The notes under the pieces were generated by a model, which was not told the origin of the DNA, did no database searches, and saw nothing but the letters and a program-made list of their open reading frames with translations. From Nocardiopsis ansamitocini (GTDB lineage Bacteria > Actinomycetota > Actinomycetes > Streptosporangiales > Streptosporangiaceae): a DNA stretch of 64,000 nucleotides. Positions 1-10,500 of the stretch are shown here, piece after piece; the stretch's first letter is position 1; every line of letters starts with the position of its first letter. The position numbers were made by a program, and so were the translations under genes. Where the stretch lies: NCBI RefSeq assembly GCF_030268225.1, contig NZ_BSQG01000010.1, forward strand, positions 1-64,000, given 5' to 3'.

Positions 1-2
1 GC

Positions 3-359
3 CCCAAGATCAGCCGTGCCACCGCCCCGGGTGCGATCATCATCCACTTCTTCGGCGGCATCCACGAGATCTACTTCCCCTACATCCTGGCCCAGCCCAA
101 GCTGATCCTCGCGGTGATCGCCGGCGGTGTATCGGGCGTGACCACCTTCATGATCTTCGGTGCCGGCCTGGTCGCCACCCCCTCCCCGGGCAGCATCATC
201 GCCCTGATGGCGGTTACGCCCAAGGGCGGACACCTGGGAGTCCTGGCGGGTGTCCTCGTGGCCACAGCGGTCTCCTTCGCCGTGGCCTCGCTCCTGCTCG
301 GCTTCGGCCGCGCGGAGCGCGCCAAGGAGAAGGAGGAAGAGCAGGGGGCCAACGCCTAG
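3..359 (+). CDS. mtlA: PTS mannitol transporter subunit IIC, C-terminal part
   Basis: Only the last 118 residues are in the window; the 5' end lies to the left. The peptide has the typical end of a mannitol EIIC permease: the stretch [20 protein letters not shown] contains the conserved [10 protein letters not shown] motif of the substrate pocket, followed by hydrophobic membrane segments ([12 protein letters not shown] and [18 protein letters not shown]). It then ends in a short charged cytoplasmic tail (AKEKEEEQ). In many bacteria the IIC domain continues into IIB and IIA. Here the protein stops after IIC, so the phosphotransfer domains must be separate proteins. It would import and phosphorylate mannitol at the membrane. 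Confidence 0.85.
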   Translation, partial: PKISRATAPGAIIIHFFGGIHEIYFPYILAQPKLILAVIAGGVSGVTTFMIFGAGLVATPSPGSIIALMAVTPKGGHLGVLAGVLVATAVSFAVASLLLGFGRAERAKEKEEEQGANA

Positions 360-366
360 CCGGGCT

Positions 367-2022
367 CTAGCCCAAGGTTTCGGCTGCGGCGCGCCCGGCG
401 ACCCTTCCGGAGAACAGGCACCCGCCCAGGAAGGTGCCCTCCAGGGAACGGTAGCCGTGCATCCCGCCGCCGCCGAAGCCGGCGGCCTCACCGGCCGCGT
501 ACACGCCCGGGAGCGGCTCACCGTCGGCGCGCAGGACCCGCGCCGAAAGGTCGGTGTGCAGACCGCCCAGCGTCTTGCGGGTCAGGATATTGAGGCGCAC
601 AGCGATGAGCGGCCCCGCCTTGGGGTCGAGCAGCTGATGCGGGGCGGCCACGCGGATGAGGCGGTCGCCCCGGTAGGCACGCGCCCCACGCAGTGCCACC
701 ACTTGCAGGTCCTTGGTGAACGGGTTGACCATCTCGCGGTCGCGGGCCACCACTTCACCGGCGACGGTGTCGAAGTCCACCAGCGGTTCCTCGGTGACGG
801 CGTTCATCCCGGCCACCAGCTCCCGCAACGTGGTCGCGACGACGAAGTCGCGGCCGTTGCGCTTGAACGCCTCCACCGGTCCCGGCGCGCCGGGACGGAC
901 CCGGCCCAGGACGCCGGAGATGCTCTTGCCGGTGAGGTCGGGGTTCTGTTCGGATCCCGAGAGCGCGAACTCCTTCTCGATGATCTTCTGGGTCAGCACG
1001 AACCACGTGTGGTCGTGGCCGGTGCCCATGATGTGCGCGAGGGTGCCCAACGTGTCGAAGCCGGGAAACAGCGGCGCGGGAAGCCGGTTTCCGCGGGCGT
1101 CCAGCCACAACGCGGACGGACCGGGCAGGATGCGGATGCCGTGGCGGTCCCATATGGGATCCCAGTTCTCGATGCCCTCGGTGTAGTGCCACATCCGGTC
1201 GCGGTTGACGACGGAGCCTCCCGCAGCCTCGGTGATCGCCAGCATCCGGCCGTCCACGTGCGCGGGAACGCCCGACAGCATCCGCTTGGGCGGAGCGCCC
1301 AGGCGCTCGGGCCAGTTGGCGCGCACCAGGTCGTGGTCACCGCCGATTCCGCCGGAGGTGACGATGACGGCCTGCGCGCGCAGGTCGAACTCTCCCACGG
1401 CGCTACGCGAGCTGGCGATTCCGCGTTCGGCGGTACTGGGTTCCAGGACGGTGCCGCGCACACCATCCACGGTCCCCGCGGTCACCGTCAGTGCGTCCAC
1501 GCGGTGACGGAAGAGGAGGGTGATCCGGCCCTGGGCGACGGCCGCGCGGACCCGGCGTTCAAAAGGCGCGACGACACCGGGGCCGGTCCCCCACGTGATG
1601 TGGAAGCGCGGCACGGAGTTGCCGTGACCGTTGGCGGTGTAGCCGCCTCGCTCGGCCCAGCCGACGACGGGAAACAGGCGCAGCCCCATGCCGTGCAGCC
1701 AGGAGCGCTTCTCCCCGGCGGCGAAGTCCAGGTAGGCCTCGGCCCATTTGCGCGGCCAGGCGTCCTCCGGCCGGTCGAAGCCGGCCGAGCCCATCCAGTC
1801 CTGGCGGGCGAGCTCCGGGGAATCACGGATGCCCATACGGCGCTGCTCGGGCGAGTCGACCAGGAACAGTCCGCCGAAGGACCAGAACGCCTGGCCGCCC
1901 AGGGACGTCTCGGGTTCCTGGTCGAGCAGGAGCACGCTGCGACCGGCGTCGGCGGCTTCGGCCGCGGCGGTGAGGCCGGCCAGGCCCGCGCCCACGACGA
2001 TGACATCGGCGTCCAGCGCCAT
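367..2022 (-). CDS. FAD-binding dehydrogenase (KsdD/fumarate reductase-like flavoprotein)
   Basis: This 551-residue flavoprotein begins with a dinucleotide-binding fold (DADVIVVGAGLAGLTAAAEA, residues about 4-23) and ends with the FAD-closing segment GVYAAGEAAGFGGGGMHGYR. These are features of the FAD_binding_2 superfamily that contains 3-ketosteroid dehydrogenases and fumarate reductases. The substrate cannot be told. I chose the ATG at 2022 over one 60 bases further out because the Rossmann motif then starts at residue 5 and a purine-rich GAGAGGCAGG lies upstream. It diverges from a PucR-type regulator across a short region with two palindromes, so that regulator probably controls it. The gene ends 8 bases from the convergent permease gene. 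Confidence 0.8.
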   Translation of the reverse strand: MALDADVIVVGAGLAGLTAAAEAADAGRSVLLLDQEPETSLGGQAFWSFGGLFLVDSPEQRRMGIRDSPELARQDWMGSAGFDRPEDAWPRKWAEAYLDFAAGEKRSWLHGMGLRLFPVVGWAERGGYTANGHGNSVPRFHITWGTGPGVVAPFERRVRAAVAQGRITLLFRHRVDALTVTAGTVDGVRGTVLEPSTAERGIASSRSAVGEFDLRAQAVIVTSGGIGGDHDLVRANWPERLGAPPKRMLSGVPAHVDGRMLAITEAAGGSVVNRDRMWHYTEGIENWDPIWDRHGIRILPGPSALWLDARGNRLPAPLFPGFDTLGTLAHIMGTGHDHTWFVLTQKIIEKEFALSGSEQNPDLTGKSISGVLGRVRPGAPGPVEAFKRNGRDFVVATTLRELVAGMNAVTEEPLVDFDTVAGEVVARDREMVNPFTKDLQVVALRGARAYRGDRLIRVAAPHQLLDPKAGPLIAVRLNILTRKTLGGLHTDLSARVLRADGEPLPGVYAAGEAAGFGGGGMHGYRSLEGTFLGGCLFSGRVAGRAAAETLG

Positions 2023-2077
2023 TCGACTCACCCTGCCTCTCCCGACGGACCGGAACGTGTCCTCGACCATGACCGCA

Positions 2078-2089
2078 GTCACCGGTGAC
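2078..2089. promoter_or_regulatory. Palindrome GTCACCGGTGAC, likely operator
   Basis: Perfect 12-base palindrome in the promoter region between the divergent FAD dehydrogenase and PucR-type regulator genes, 56 bases upstream of the dehydrogenase start. It shares both half-sites (GTCACC/GGTGAC) with the longer palindrome 33 bases to the right, which suggests two operators for one regulator. Confidence 0.5.
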
Positions 2090-2121
2090 GGTCAACACTG
2101 TTGCGCGGGAGGAGCGGGGTA

Positions 2122-2142
2122 CTTTGTCACCAGGTGACAAAG
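2122..2142. promoter_or_regulatory. 21-bp palindrome, likely operator of the PucR-type regulator
   Basis: The sequence is CTTTGTCACC, a central A, then GGTGACAAAG: perfect ten-base arms. It lies 12 bases before the regulator start codon and next to its ribosome binding site (GAAGGGG). That position would block transcription or early elongation of the regulator gene, so autoregulation is the natural reading. It contains the same half-sites as the palindrome at 2078-2089. Confidence 0.6.
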
Positions 2143-2154
2143 CGAAGGGGCGGC

Positions 2155-3432
2155 ATGGGGCGAGACGAGCGCGACCGCGTCCGGCACCGGGTTCTGTCCG
2201 ATCCGCACGATCCGGTGACCCAGGTGGTCGACGCGATCCTTGCCGAGGTACCCGCCTACCGGTCACTGCACGGTACCCAGTTGCCCGAGGTGCGCGCGAT
2301 CGCACAATGGACCCTGACCAGGGCGTTGGAGCTGTGGGTGGAGGAGACGTCGTTCAGCGCCGCCGACCTCGCCCGGTTCCGCGGTATCGGCGGGGCCCGC
2401 GCGGCCGACGGCCGGTCCCTTCCGGCAGTGCTGCGCGCCTACCGGGTGGGTGCGGCGGCGGCCGACCGGTTGATCGCCCGCGGGTGCGGCGACCTCCTTG
2501 CGCCCGAGGACGTCTTCGCGCTCAACCAGTTGTGGCTGACCGGGCTGGACGCCCTGTCCGAGGCGCTGTTCAGCGGTTACTCCGAGACGTCGACACGGCT
2601 GAGTGGCGACCGGGCCCAGGCCCGACGTGCACTGCTGGACGATCTGGTCGTGGGTCGGCAGTCCTCTCCCGGCGCCGTCGTGGACCGTACCCGTGCGCTG
2701 GGGGTGACCCTGGCCGCCCGAGGGCTGCTGCTGGTGGCCGAGACGGTCGGCGACGACCCCGGGGTGTCGCCCGAGGCCGCAGCGGGGGCGGCGGGTGCAC
2801 GGCTTCTCGGCGCGCTGGAGGACGCCGACGGTGGGATCGGGGACGACCTGCTGTTGACGGTACGCGGACACCGCGTGGTCGTTCTGCTGCCCGAGGCCGC
2901 GGCGGGTGGTGTCGGTCCGGCACTGCGGGGCCTGGGTTGGCGGGGGTGCCTGACCGGTGCCCACCCGCTCACCGAACTGGCTCGCGCCTACCGACTGGCC
3001 TCCGACGCACTCGACGGTGCACCGGAACGCGCTTACGACGACACCGGGCTGCTGCACGAGGCCGATGCCCGGGTGGTCGCGCTGTTGTGCGCCTCACCCG
3101 ACGCCTCCCCCGAAGCGGTGCGCCACCATGTGCTGGGGCCCCTCACCACACCGGGTAACGAACACTTGCTCGCGGCGCTGTCGGCGTTCCTGGACACCGG
3201 TTCGGCCGCTGCCGCGGCCACGGTGCTGCACCTCCATCCCCAGACCCTGCGCTACCGGTTGCGCCGCGTGCGCGCGTTGACCGGGCGCGATCCCCGACAC
3301 CCCTGGCAGCGCCTCACCTTGGACATCGCCCGCTCGGCGGACCGGCGGCACCGGCCGGTGCCGCCGGTCCGTGAGGAACGCGCGGCACGCGCGGCGGAGA
3401 CCGGCACTGCCGGCAGCGGTGCCCGGGGCTGA
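2155..3432 (+). CDS. PucR/CdaR-type helix-turn-helix transcriptional regulator
   Basis: A 425-residue regulator. The C-terminus (about residues 345-400: a segment with TVLHLHPQTLRYRLRRVRALTGRDP) is the PucR-type HTH_30 DNA-binding domain, in which the LHPQTLRYRL recognition helix is characteristic. The middle part resembles the GGDEF-like sensory region of the CdaR/PucR family, and the N-terminal 150 residues are helical (RsbR-N-like in related proteins). The start ATG at 2155 has a GAAGGGG site 5 bases upstream. The gene diverges from the FAD dehydrogenase and is preceded by two related palindromes. It probably senses a metabolite linked to that oxidoreductase; the ligand is unknown. Confidence 0.8.
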   Translation: MGRDERDRVRHRVLSDPHDPVTQVVDAILAEVPAYRSLHGTQLPEVRAIAQWTLTRALELWVEETSFSAADLARFRGIGGARAADGRSLPAVLRAYRVGAAAADRLIARGCGDLLAPEDVFALNQLWLTGLDALSEALFSGYSETSTRLSGDRAQARRALLDDLVVGRQSSPGAVVDRTRALGVTLAARGLLLVAETVGDDPGVSPEAAAGAAGARLLGALEDADGGIGDDLLLTVRGHRVVVLLPEAAAGGVGPALRGLGWRGCLTGAHPLTELARAYRLASDALDGAPERAYDDTGLLHEADARVVALLCASPDASPEAVRHHVLGPLTTPGNEHLLAALSAFLDTGSAAAAATVLHLHPQTLRYRLRRVRALTGRDPRHPWQRLTLDIARSADRRHRPVPPVREERAARAAETGTAGSGARG

Positions 3433-4589
3433 TCCCTGAACCGCTGGGCATCGCGGTCGGCTCCGACGCGTCGCAGGGCGGGCCGGTCCGCATGGTCGCG
3501 GGTGAGAAGTGCGATGACGGCCGTCGCCCCGCGCCTGCCCCGAGGAGCGCGAACACCCAGACGTGCGGGGCAGTGCAGCGGGCGCCGGCAGCCGGATTCG
3601 GACACTTCATCGGGCCCGACGCTGCCGGCGGACGGCCGATGCGGTCGGCGAGGTGGTTGATCGTGCGGCCGCACAGGATCGCGCGGCACGATCTCCGAGC
3701 GGAAAGGCGCAGCCGGATTCCCTCGACGCAAAAGTACAGAACCGCACCCGATGGAAGCCGACCGCCACACTCCGATCCCTCTCTGTTGCGCGAGGCGATG
3801 GAATTCCGACACCGAACGTCAATCCGATTCCACAGAACGAGCTGATCACGCGACACTAGAGGGAAAATCGCAAATCAATTGCATCTCCCACCACGGATCA
3901 CTCCATGTGCTATTCGATTGCATTCCAGCGAACAAAGCGGCTGAAATCTCGCATTTCTTTCTTTTCGCACACCGCTCACCGCCGACCGGCCCGCTCGGGA
4001 CGCATTCCCATTGGCCGACCACGGGGATTCATCCGCCTCACAGAAAAAGACGCGACGGAAAAATGCTGCACGGTTCCCGCCGGCCTCGCCGTCGACCGTT
4101 ACCTCCGAGCACCACTGCCAACTCATCCACCAGCACAAACGCTTTTCCCATCGACAACCATGCGTCCATGCACCCCCATCCGCACCCGCCGCCCCATCAC
4201 CACCGAACCGGATTTCATGAAAACAAGACGAAAAAATTCTATTCGAATAGGCAGGAAGGCCACTCCGTATACCACCCGCCGAAAAGAGGGACAAGGGCCC
4301 CTGGTCCTGGCGTCGAATCGGGAGAAATCGAATGCCGGGAAGCCGAAAAACGGCCCACCAACCGCTTTCCACTGCCCAAACGGCCACGATCGACTGCTTC
4401 TCGAAAAAGCATCGTTTATTCCGCGAACGCCAGGGGTAGGCCGCCTTCGGCACAGTGCGCCTCCTGCTATCTTCTCCACGCACACAGCACACCAATAAGG
4501 CGAAAGAAATCGGCCGGCAACCAGAACCCCGCTGCCGCCACGACGTCTCAGCAGCCATATAGCAATTCGCTTACGGGAATCGGTGTTTC
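3433..4589. other. Long AT-richer intergenic region upstream of the NRPS operon
   Basis: About 1.15 kb without a convincing gene. From about 3740 to 4580 the base composition is clearly less GC-rich than the rest of the window (runs such as GGGAAAATCGCAAATCAATT and AAGACGAAAAAATTCTATTC). Open frames exist on both strands, but they translate to low-complexity, H/P/R-rich peptides with no recognisable domain and no ribosome binding site. It probably holds the promoter and control region of the biosynthetic operon. It might also be decayed transferred DNA. Confidence 0.5.
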
Positions 4590-7500
4590 GTGTTCGGTCC
4601 GCTCAGTCCTCGCTTTTCGCTCTCCCCCTACCAGGCGGCCTCCGTGGCCTCCGCGACGCGACCGCATCAGGGCCGCCCCGCGCAGGCCGTGAGCGAGTGC
4701 GTCACCATTTCCGGGCCTCTCGACCGCGCCCTTTTCGCCGATGCCTTCCGCCGGGTGGCGGCCGAGACCGACGTGCTGCGCCTGCGCTTCACAGCCGATC
4801 AGGGCACCCTCCAACAACACCTCGACGCAGTCAGCGTGGCCCCTGCCCGCGAAATCGACTTCAGCGCGACCCGGCACCCGGAGGCGGCCGCCGAGGCGTG
4901 GCTGAAGCGCGAATGCGCGCGAACCGCCGCCCCCACAACCGGCAGCCCGTTGTATCGCCACGCCCTCGTCATCACCGGCCCCGAACGCTTCCTGTGGGTG
5001 CAGAGCGCGCACCCCCTTCTCCTGGACCTCCGCGGGATGGCGTTGCTACGTTCCCGCGTCGCTGCCGTCTACACGGCCCTCCAGGCCGGACATCCCGTCC
5101 CCGAAAGCCGGTTCTTCGCGCTACCCGATGTACTGCGCGCCGAGCACACGCTCAGAGCCGGCGAGAAATTCGCTGCCGATCGCACCTACTGGCTGAACCG
5201 CTACGCGCAGCGGGACCCGCTCTTTGCCCCGGCACAGGCGTGCGCGCATACCGTGGTCGGTTACGGTCGACCGCTCCCGGACCGGCTGCGCGAGATCGTC
5301 CGCACGTTCTGCGCGGACCACGGGGTCGAGCCCGTCGACACGGTTCTGGCCGCCGCGGCGCTCTACACCCGGCGCCTCGGCACGAGCGACGATGTCACGG
5401 TCGGCCTCGTCGCGTCCGGGACCGAGCGATCCGCAGCGCACCGGACCCCGGGCGCGTTCTCGACCCGGCTCCCCTTGCCCCTGGCGGTCCCCCCGCACAC
5501 CTCCCTGGCCGATCTCGTGCACGCAGCCGCGACCGAACGCACCATCGCCCAGCGCCATAGCCGGTACGGCACGATCGACCTGCACAACGACCTTCAGGAC
5601 AACGAGGTCGGCCCTCCCCCCTCCCCGCTGCTCACCGTCGACACGGTCGAGCCCCGCATCCGGTTCGGCACGCACGAGGGCATCGTGCGCGTTCTCAACC
5701 CCGGATCGGTGGAGGGGCTGTCCCTTCTCCTCGACGAAGGACTCCACCTCTACGCAGACGCCGACCACTACAGCACCGATCTCCTCGCCGCGCAGCACCG
5801 ACGCCTCCTCTCCCTGCTGCACCGCGTCGTCACCGAACCGCAGCAGTCCGCCGCCGGGGTGGATCTTCTCTCCCCGCAGGAACGCCACACGGTACTGACC
5901 GCGCCCAACACCACCGACCAACCACTGCCCGGCCTGCCCCTGCCCCTCCTCTTCCAGCAACGGGTCAAACAGACGCCCACCGCGATCGCGGTGGCCTGCG
6001 GCACACACCACCTCACCTACACCGAACTCGATGCGCGCGCCAACCAGTTCGCGCACCGCCTCATCGAACGAGGCTGTCGTCGCGGCAGCACCGTGGGGAT
6101 CGCACTGCCCCGCTCGACCGCCCTGATCATCGCCACCCTCGGGGTGCTCAAGGCGGGCGCGGCCTACGTGCCGTTGGACGCACGCCAGCCCGATTCGCGG
6201 CTGCGCCTGGTCCTGGCGGAGACCGGGGCACGCATCGTCGTGACCGCCGCGCACGGTGCGCCCTCCGACGCCATCACCGAACGCGATGTGCTGGTCATGG
6301 AGGACGTCTGGTCCAAGGCCGACCCCGGTGCGCCACTCGTCGAATCCGAGCCCGACGACCTCGCCTACGTCATCTACACGTCGGGGTCCACCGGCCGCCC
6401 CAAGGGCATCGGGGTGACCCACCAGGCCGTGGCCGCCCTGGCAGCCGACCGCCGGTGGGACAACGGTGCGCATGAGCGGGTACTGCTGCACTCCCCCTAC
6501 TCCTTCGACGCCTCCACGTACGAGATCTGGGTACCGCTGCTGGGCGGTGGCCGGGTGGTGATCGCCCCGACCGGTGAACTGGACGTGGCGACGCTGAGAC
6601 GCACGATCGTCGAGGGCGGCGTCACCGGCGCGTTCGTCACCAGCGCCCTGTTCGGCGTCATCTCCGACGAGCTCCCGGGCTGCTTCTCGGGTATGCGGGA
6701 GGTGTGGACCGGCGGGGAGCAGGGCTCGACCGCGGCCTTCCAGCGGGTCCTCGACCACTGCCCGGACCTGACCCTGGTGCACGTGTACGGCCCGACCGAG
6801 TCCACCACCTTCGCCACCTGCCATGCGATCGCCGACCGGCGGGCCGCCGACCCGGTGCCGATCGGGCGTCCGATGGACAACACGCGCTGCCGCGTCCTCG
6901 ACGACCACTTGTGCCCGGTCCCTCCCGGGGTCCCGGGGGAGCTGTACCTGGGCGGATCCGGCCTCGCGCGCGGCTACCTGAACGCCCCCGCGCTCACCGC
7001 CGAACGGTTCGTCCCCGACCCCTACGGCCCGTCGGGCACCCGTATGTACCGCACGGGCGACGTGGTCCGTTGGACTCCCGCAGGCGAACTGGAGTTCGTG
7101 CGGCGCGCCGACGACCAGGTGAAGATCCGCGGTTTCCGCATCGAGCCGGGAGAGGTCGAGGCGGTGTTGCGCGATCACCCCGGGGTCGCCCAGGCCGCCG
7201 TCGTGGTGCGTGAGGACCGGCCGGGCGAACGGGAACTGGCCGGGTACGTGGTGGCGGCCGACACCACACGGGACGCCGACGGCGACGCGGCCGGCAACCA
7301 GATCACCGAGTGGCAGGGAATCTACGACCGGCTGTACGCCCCGGCCGCCGCCCCCGATGGCCGGGCCGCACTGGGAACGGACTTCTCCGGCTGGAACAGC
7401 AGCTATGACGGGCTCCCCGTACCGGTGGAACACATGCGCGAGTGGCGCGACGCCACCATCGACCGGATCCGCGCCCTGCGTCCGCGGCGTGTGCTGGAGA

Positions 7501-10500
7501 TCGGGGTCGGCACGGGTCTGCTGCTGTCGCGCCTGGCTCCCGGGTGCGACGCCTACTGGGGCACCGACTTCTCCCGTCCGGCCATCGACGCGCTGCGCCT
7601 GCATGTCGCGGCGGATCCCGGTCTCGCGGACCGGGTGCAACTACGGGTGCGGACCGCCGACGACGTCAGCGAGCTGCCGAAGGGCTACTTCGACACCGTC
7701 GTCATCAACTCCGTCACGCAGTACTTCCCCAACGGCGACTACCTCACCGACGTACTGCGCCGTGCCGCAGCGCTGCTGGTCCCGGGCGGCGTGGTCTTCG
7801 TGGGCGACGTACGCGACCTCCGGCTCTCCCGGCTCTTCCACACCGAGGCCACCCTGCGCAGGGCCGCACCCGGCACCGGACCGGAGGCGGTACGCGCCGC
7901 CCTCGAACGCAACGCCGCCGCCGAGCAGGAACTGCTGGTCGCACCGGACTACTTCGCCGCCCTGGCCCACGCCGTTCCCCACGTGACCGGCGCCGACGTG
8001 CGGATCAAACGCGGCCTCTTCCGCAACGAGATGTCGCAGTACCGCTACGACGCCGTACTGCACACCGCACCCGTACCGAATGCACCGGAGGAGATGCCTG
8101 CTCCGGTGGACCTGTCCTGGGGTGTCGACGTCACCGACGCCGACACGCTGGCGACCCTGCTGAGCACACGGCGCCTCCCCCACGTGCGGTTGCTCGGGGT
8201 GCCCAACGCACGCGTGGTACCGGCGATGCTGGCTTGGCGGGCGCTGCACGAGGACAACGACGCCGACCTCGCCCGGCGGCTCCTGGACGCACCCGCTGAA
8301 GCACCGGAACCGGAGGAACTGGACGCGGTCGCCCGGCGGACCGGCTACGAGGCGGTGGTCACCTGGACGGCGAACGCCCCGGACGGCAGCCTCGACGTGC
8401 ACTTCTTCGACGGGGCGACGACACGGCCGGTCGCACCGACCGGCCTGTACCGGGCCCCGGGCACCGATTGCGCGGACCTGGCGCTCCACACCAGCAGCCC
8501 CCACGTGTCGCGCCAGGCAGGCGCCCTCCTGGCCCGGGTGCGCGCGCATCTGGACCTCCGGCTCCCCGACCACATGGTGCCCCGCCACGTCATGGTGTTG
8601 GAGCGCCTGCCCCTGACCCGCAACGGGAAACTCGACCGCGCGGCGCTTCCCGCACCCAGGGTCGGCACCGTCACCGCCGGCCGGGCGGCCCGCACCCCGC
8701 TGGAAGAGCGGCTGTGCGGACTCTACTCCGAGGTCTTGGGCGTCGCACCGGTGACGATCGACGACGACTTCTTCGCGCTGGGCGGGCACTCCTTGTCGGC
8801 CACCCGCCTGGCCAGCCGGGTGCGCAGCACACTGGGCGTCGAGCTCAGTGTCCGTGCCGTGTTCGAGGCTCCCCGCGTCGTCGAACTGGTGGACCGTCTC
8901 GGACGGGGCGGGGCCGGGCCGGTCACCCGGCCGCCCCTCTGCGCCAGGCCGCGCCCCGCACGGATTCCGCTGTCCCACGCCCAGACCCGGTTGTGGTTCC
9001 TGCACCAGTTGGAGGGTCCAAGCCCCACCTACAACGTGCCGATACGCATCCGGCTGGCCGGGCACCTGAATCGTCGGGCGCTGCGCGAGGCGCTGGCCGA
9101 CGTCGTGGGGCGACACGAGAGCCTGCGGACCGTGGTCGGCGACCATGACGGAGTCCCCCACCAGGTGGTGCTGGCGGACGCGCGTCCGGAGTTCACCCTC
9201 ACCCGCACCACCCCGGAGCGGCTGGCCACCCAGGCGTACGTCGCGGGGCGCCGCGGGTTCGCCCTCGATTCCGAGATCCCGATCCGCGCCACGCTGTTTC
9301 GCCTCGCCAAGGACGAACACGTGCTCCTGGTCGTCGTGCACCACATCGCCTGCGACGGGTGGTCGCTCGCCCCTCTGTGGCGCGACTTGGCCGCCGCCTA
9401 CACCGCGCGGTCGGCCGGGCGCGCGCCGGCGTGGGAACCGCTGCCCGTGCACTACACCGACTACACGCTGTGGCAGCACGACCTGCTGGGCCAAGGGCCG
9501 GACAGCCTGGCGGCCGGGCAACTGGACTACTGGCGACAGACCTTGTCCGGGCTCCCCGAACGCCTGGAGCTGCCCACCGACCGGCCGCACCCGGTCGTGG
9601 CGCGCCATCGCGGCGACACCGTTCACTTCACCGTGCCGGAGCAACTGCACCGTGCGCTGAGCACCCTGGCCAACGAACACGGGGTCAGCCTGTTCATGGT
9701 GGTGCACGCCGCGGTCGCCGCACTGCTCACCCGGCTGGGCTGCGGGACCGACATCCCGATCGGCAGCCCGATCGCCGGTCGTACCGACGACGCGCTGGAC
9801 GACCTGATCGGGTTCTTCGTCAACACCCTCGTGCTGCGCACCGACACCTCCGGCGACCCACGGTTTTGCGACCTCCTGTCCAGGGTCCGCGACATCGATC
9901 TCGCCGCGCACGCGCACCAGGACCTCCCCTTCGAACGGCTCGTCGAGGAGCTGCGTCCGGCGCGTTCGCTCTCCCACCACCCTCTCTTCCAGGTCATGTT
10001 GGCCCTGCAGAACGCGCCCGCGACACAGTTCAACCCCCCGGGCGTCGCCGCCGAGGTCGATCTCATGGGGGTGGGTACGTGCCGGTTCGACCTGGTGTTC
10101 AGCCTCACCGAGCACATCGGCGCGGACCGGTCGCCCCGCGGGCTGACCGGGGTCGCCGAGTTCGGAACCGACGTGTTCGACCGCGCGACGATCGAGGCGC
10201 TCGTCCAGCGGCTGATCAGGATGCTGACCCGAGCCGCGGCAGACCCCGACCTGCGACTCAGCGCTTTGGACGCTCTCGACGCCGAGGAGCGCCACCGGAC
10301 CCTGGTGACGTGGAACGCCACTGCGCGGGACATCCCCCGCGTGCCCTACCCGGAGCTCTTCGAACGCCAGGCCGCGCGCACCCCCGACGCACCGGCTCTC
10401 GTGCACGGCGACACCACCCTGAGCTACCGCGAGCTGAATGCCCGCGCCAACCGGCTCGCCCGCGCGCTCATCGGCCGTGGGGCGGGACCGGAGCGCTACG

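Noticed and set aside
250-2088. Long plus-strand frame opposite the FAD dehydrogenase, and similar long frames opposite the NRPS (5121-7640, 7641-10595, 11124-13370)
   Set aside because: They are mirror frames of high-GC genes. The translations are His/Gly/Gln/Arg-rich, without domains or ribosome binding sites.
3751-4692. Frame of 313 codons in the AT-richer region before the NRPS
   Set aside because: It overlaps the NRPS start, has no recognisable domain or ribosome binding site, and its peptide is low-complexity. More likely chance.
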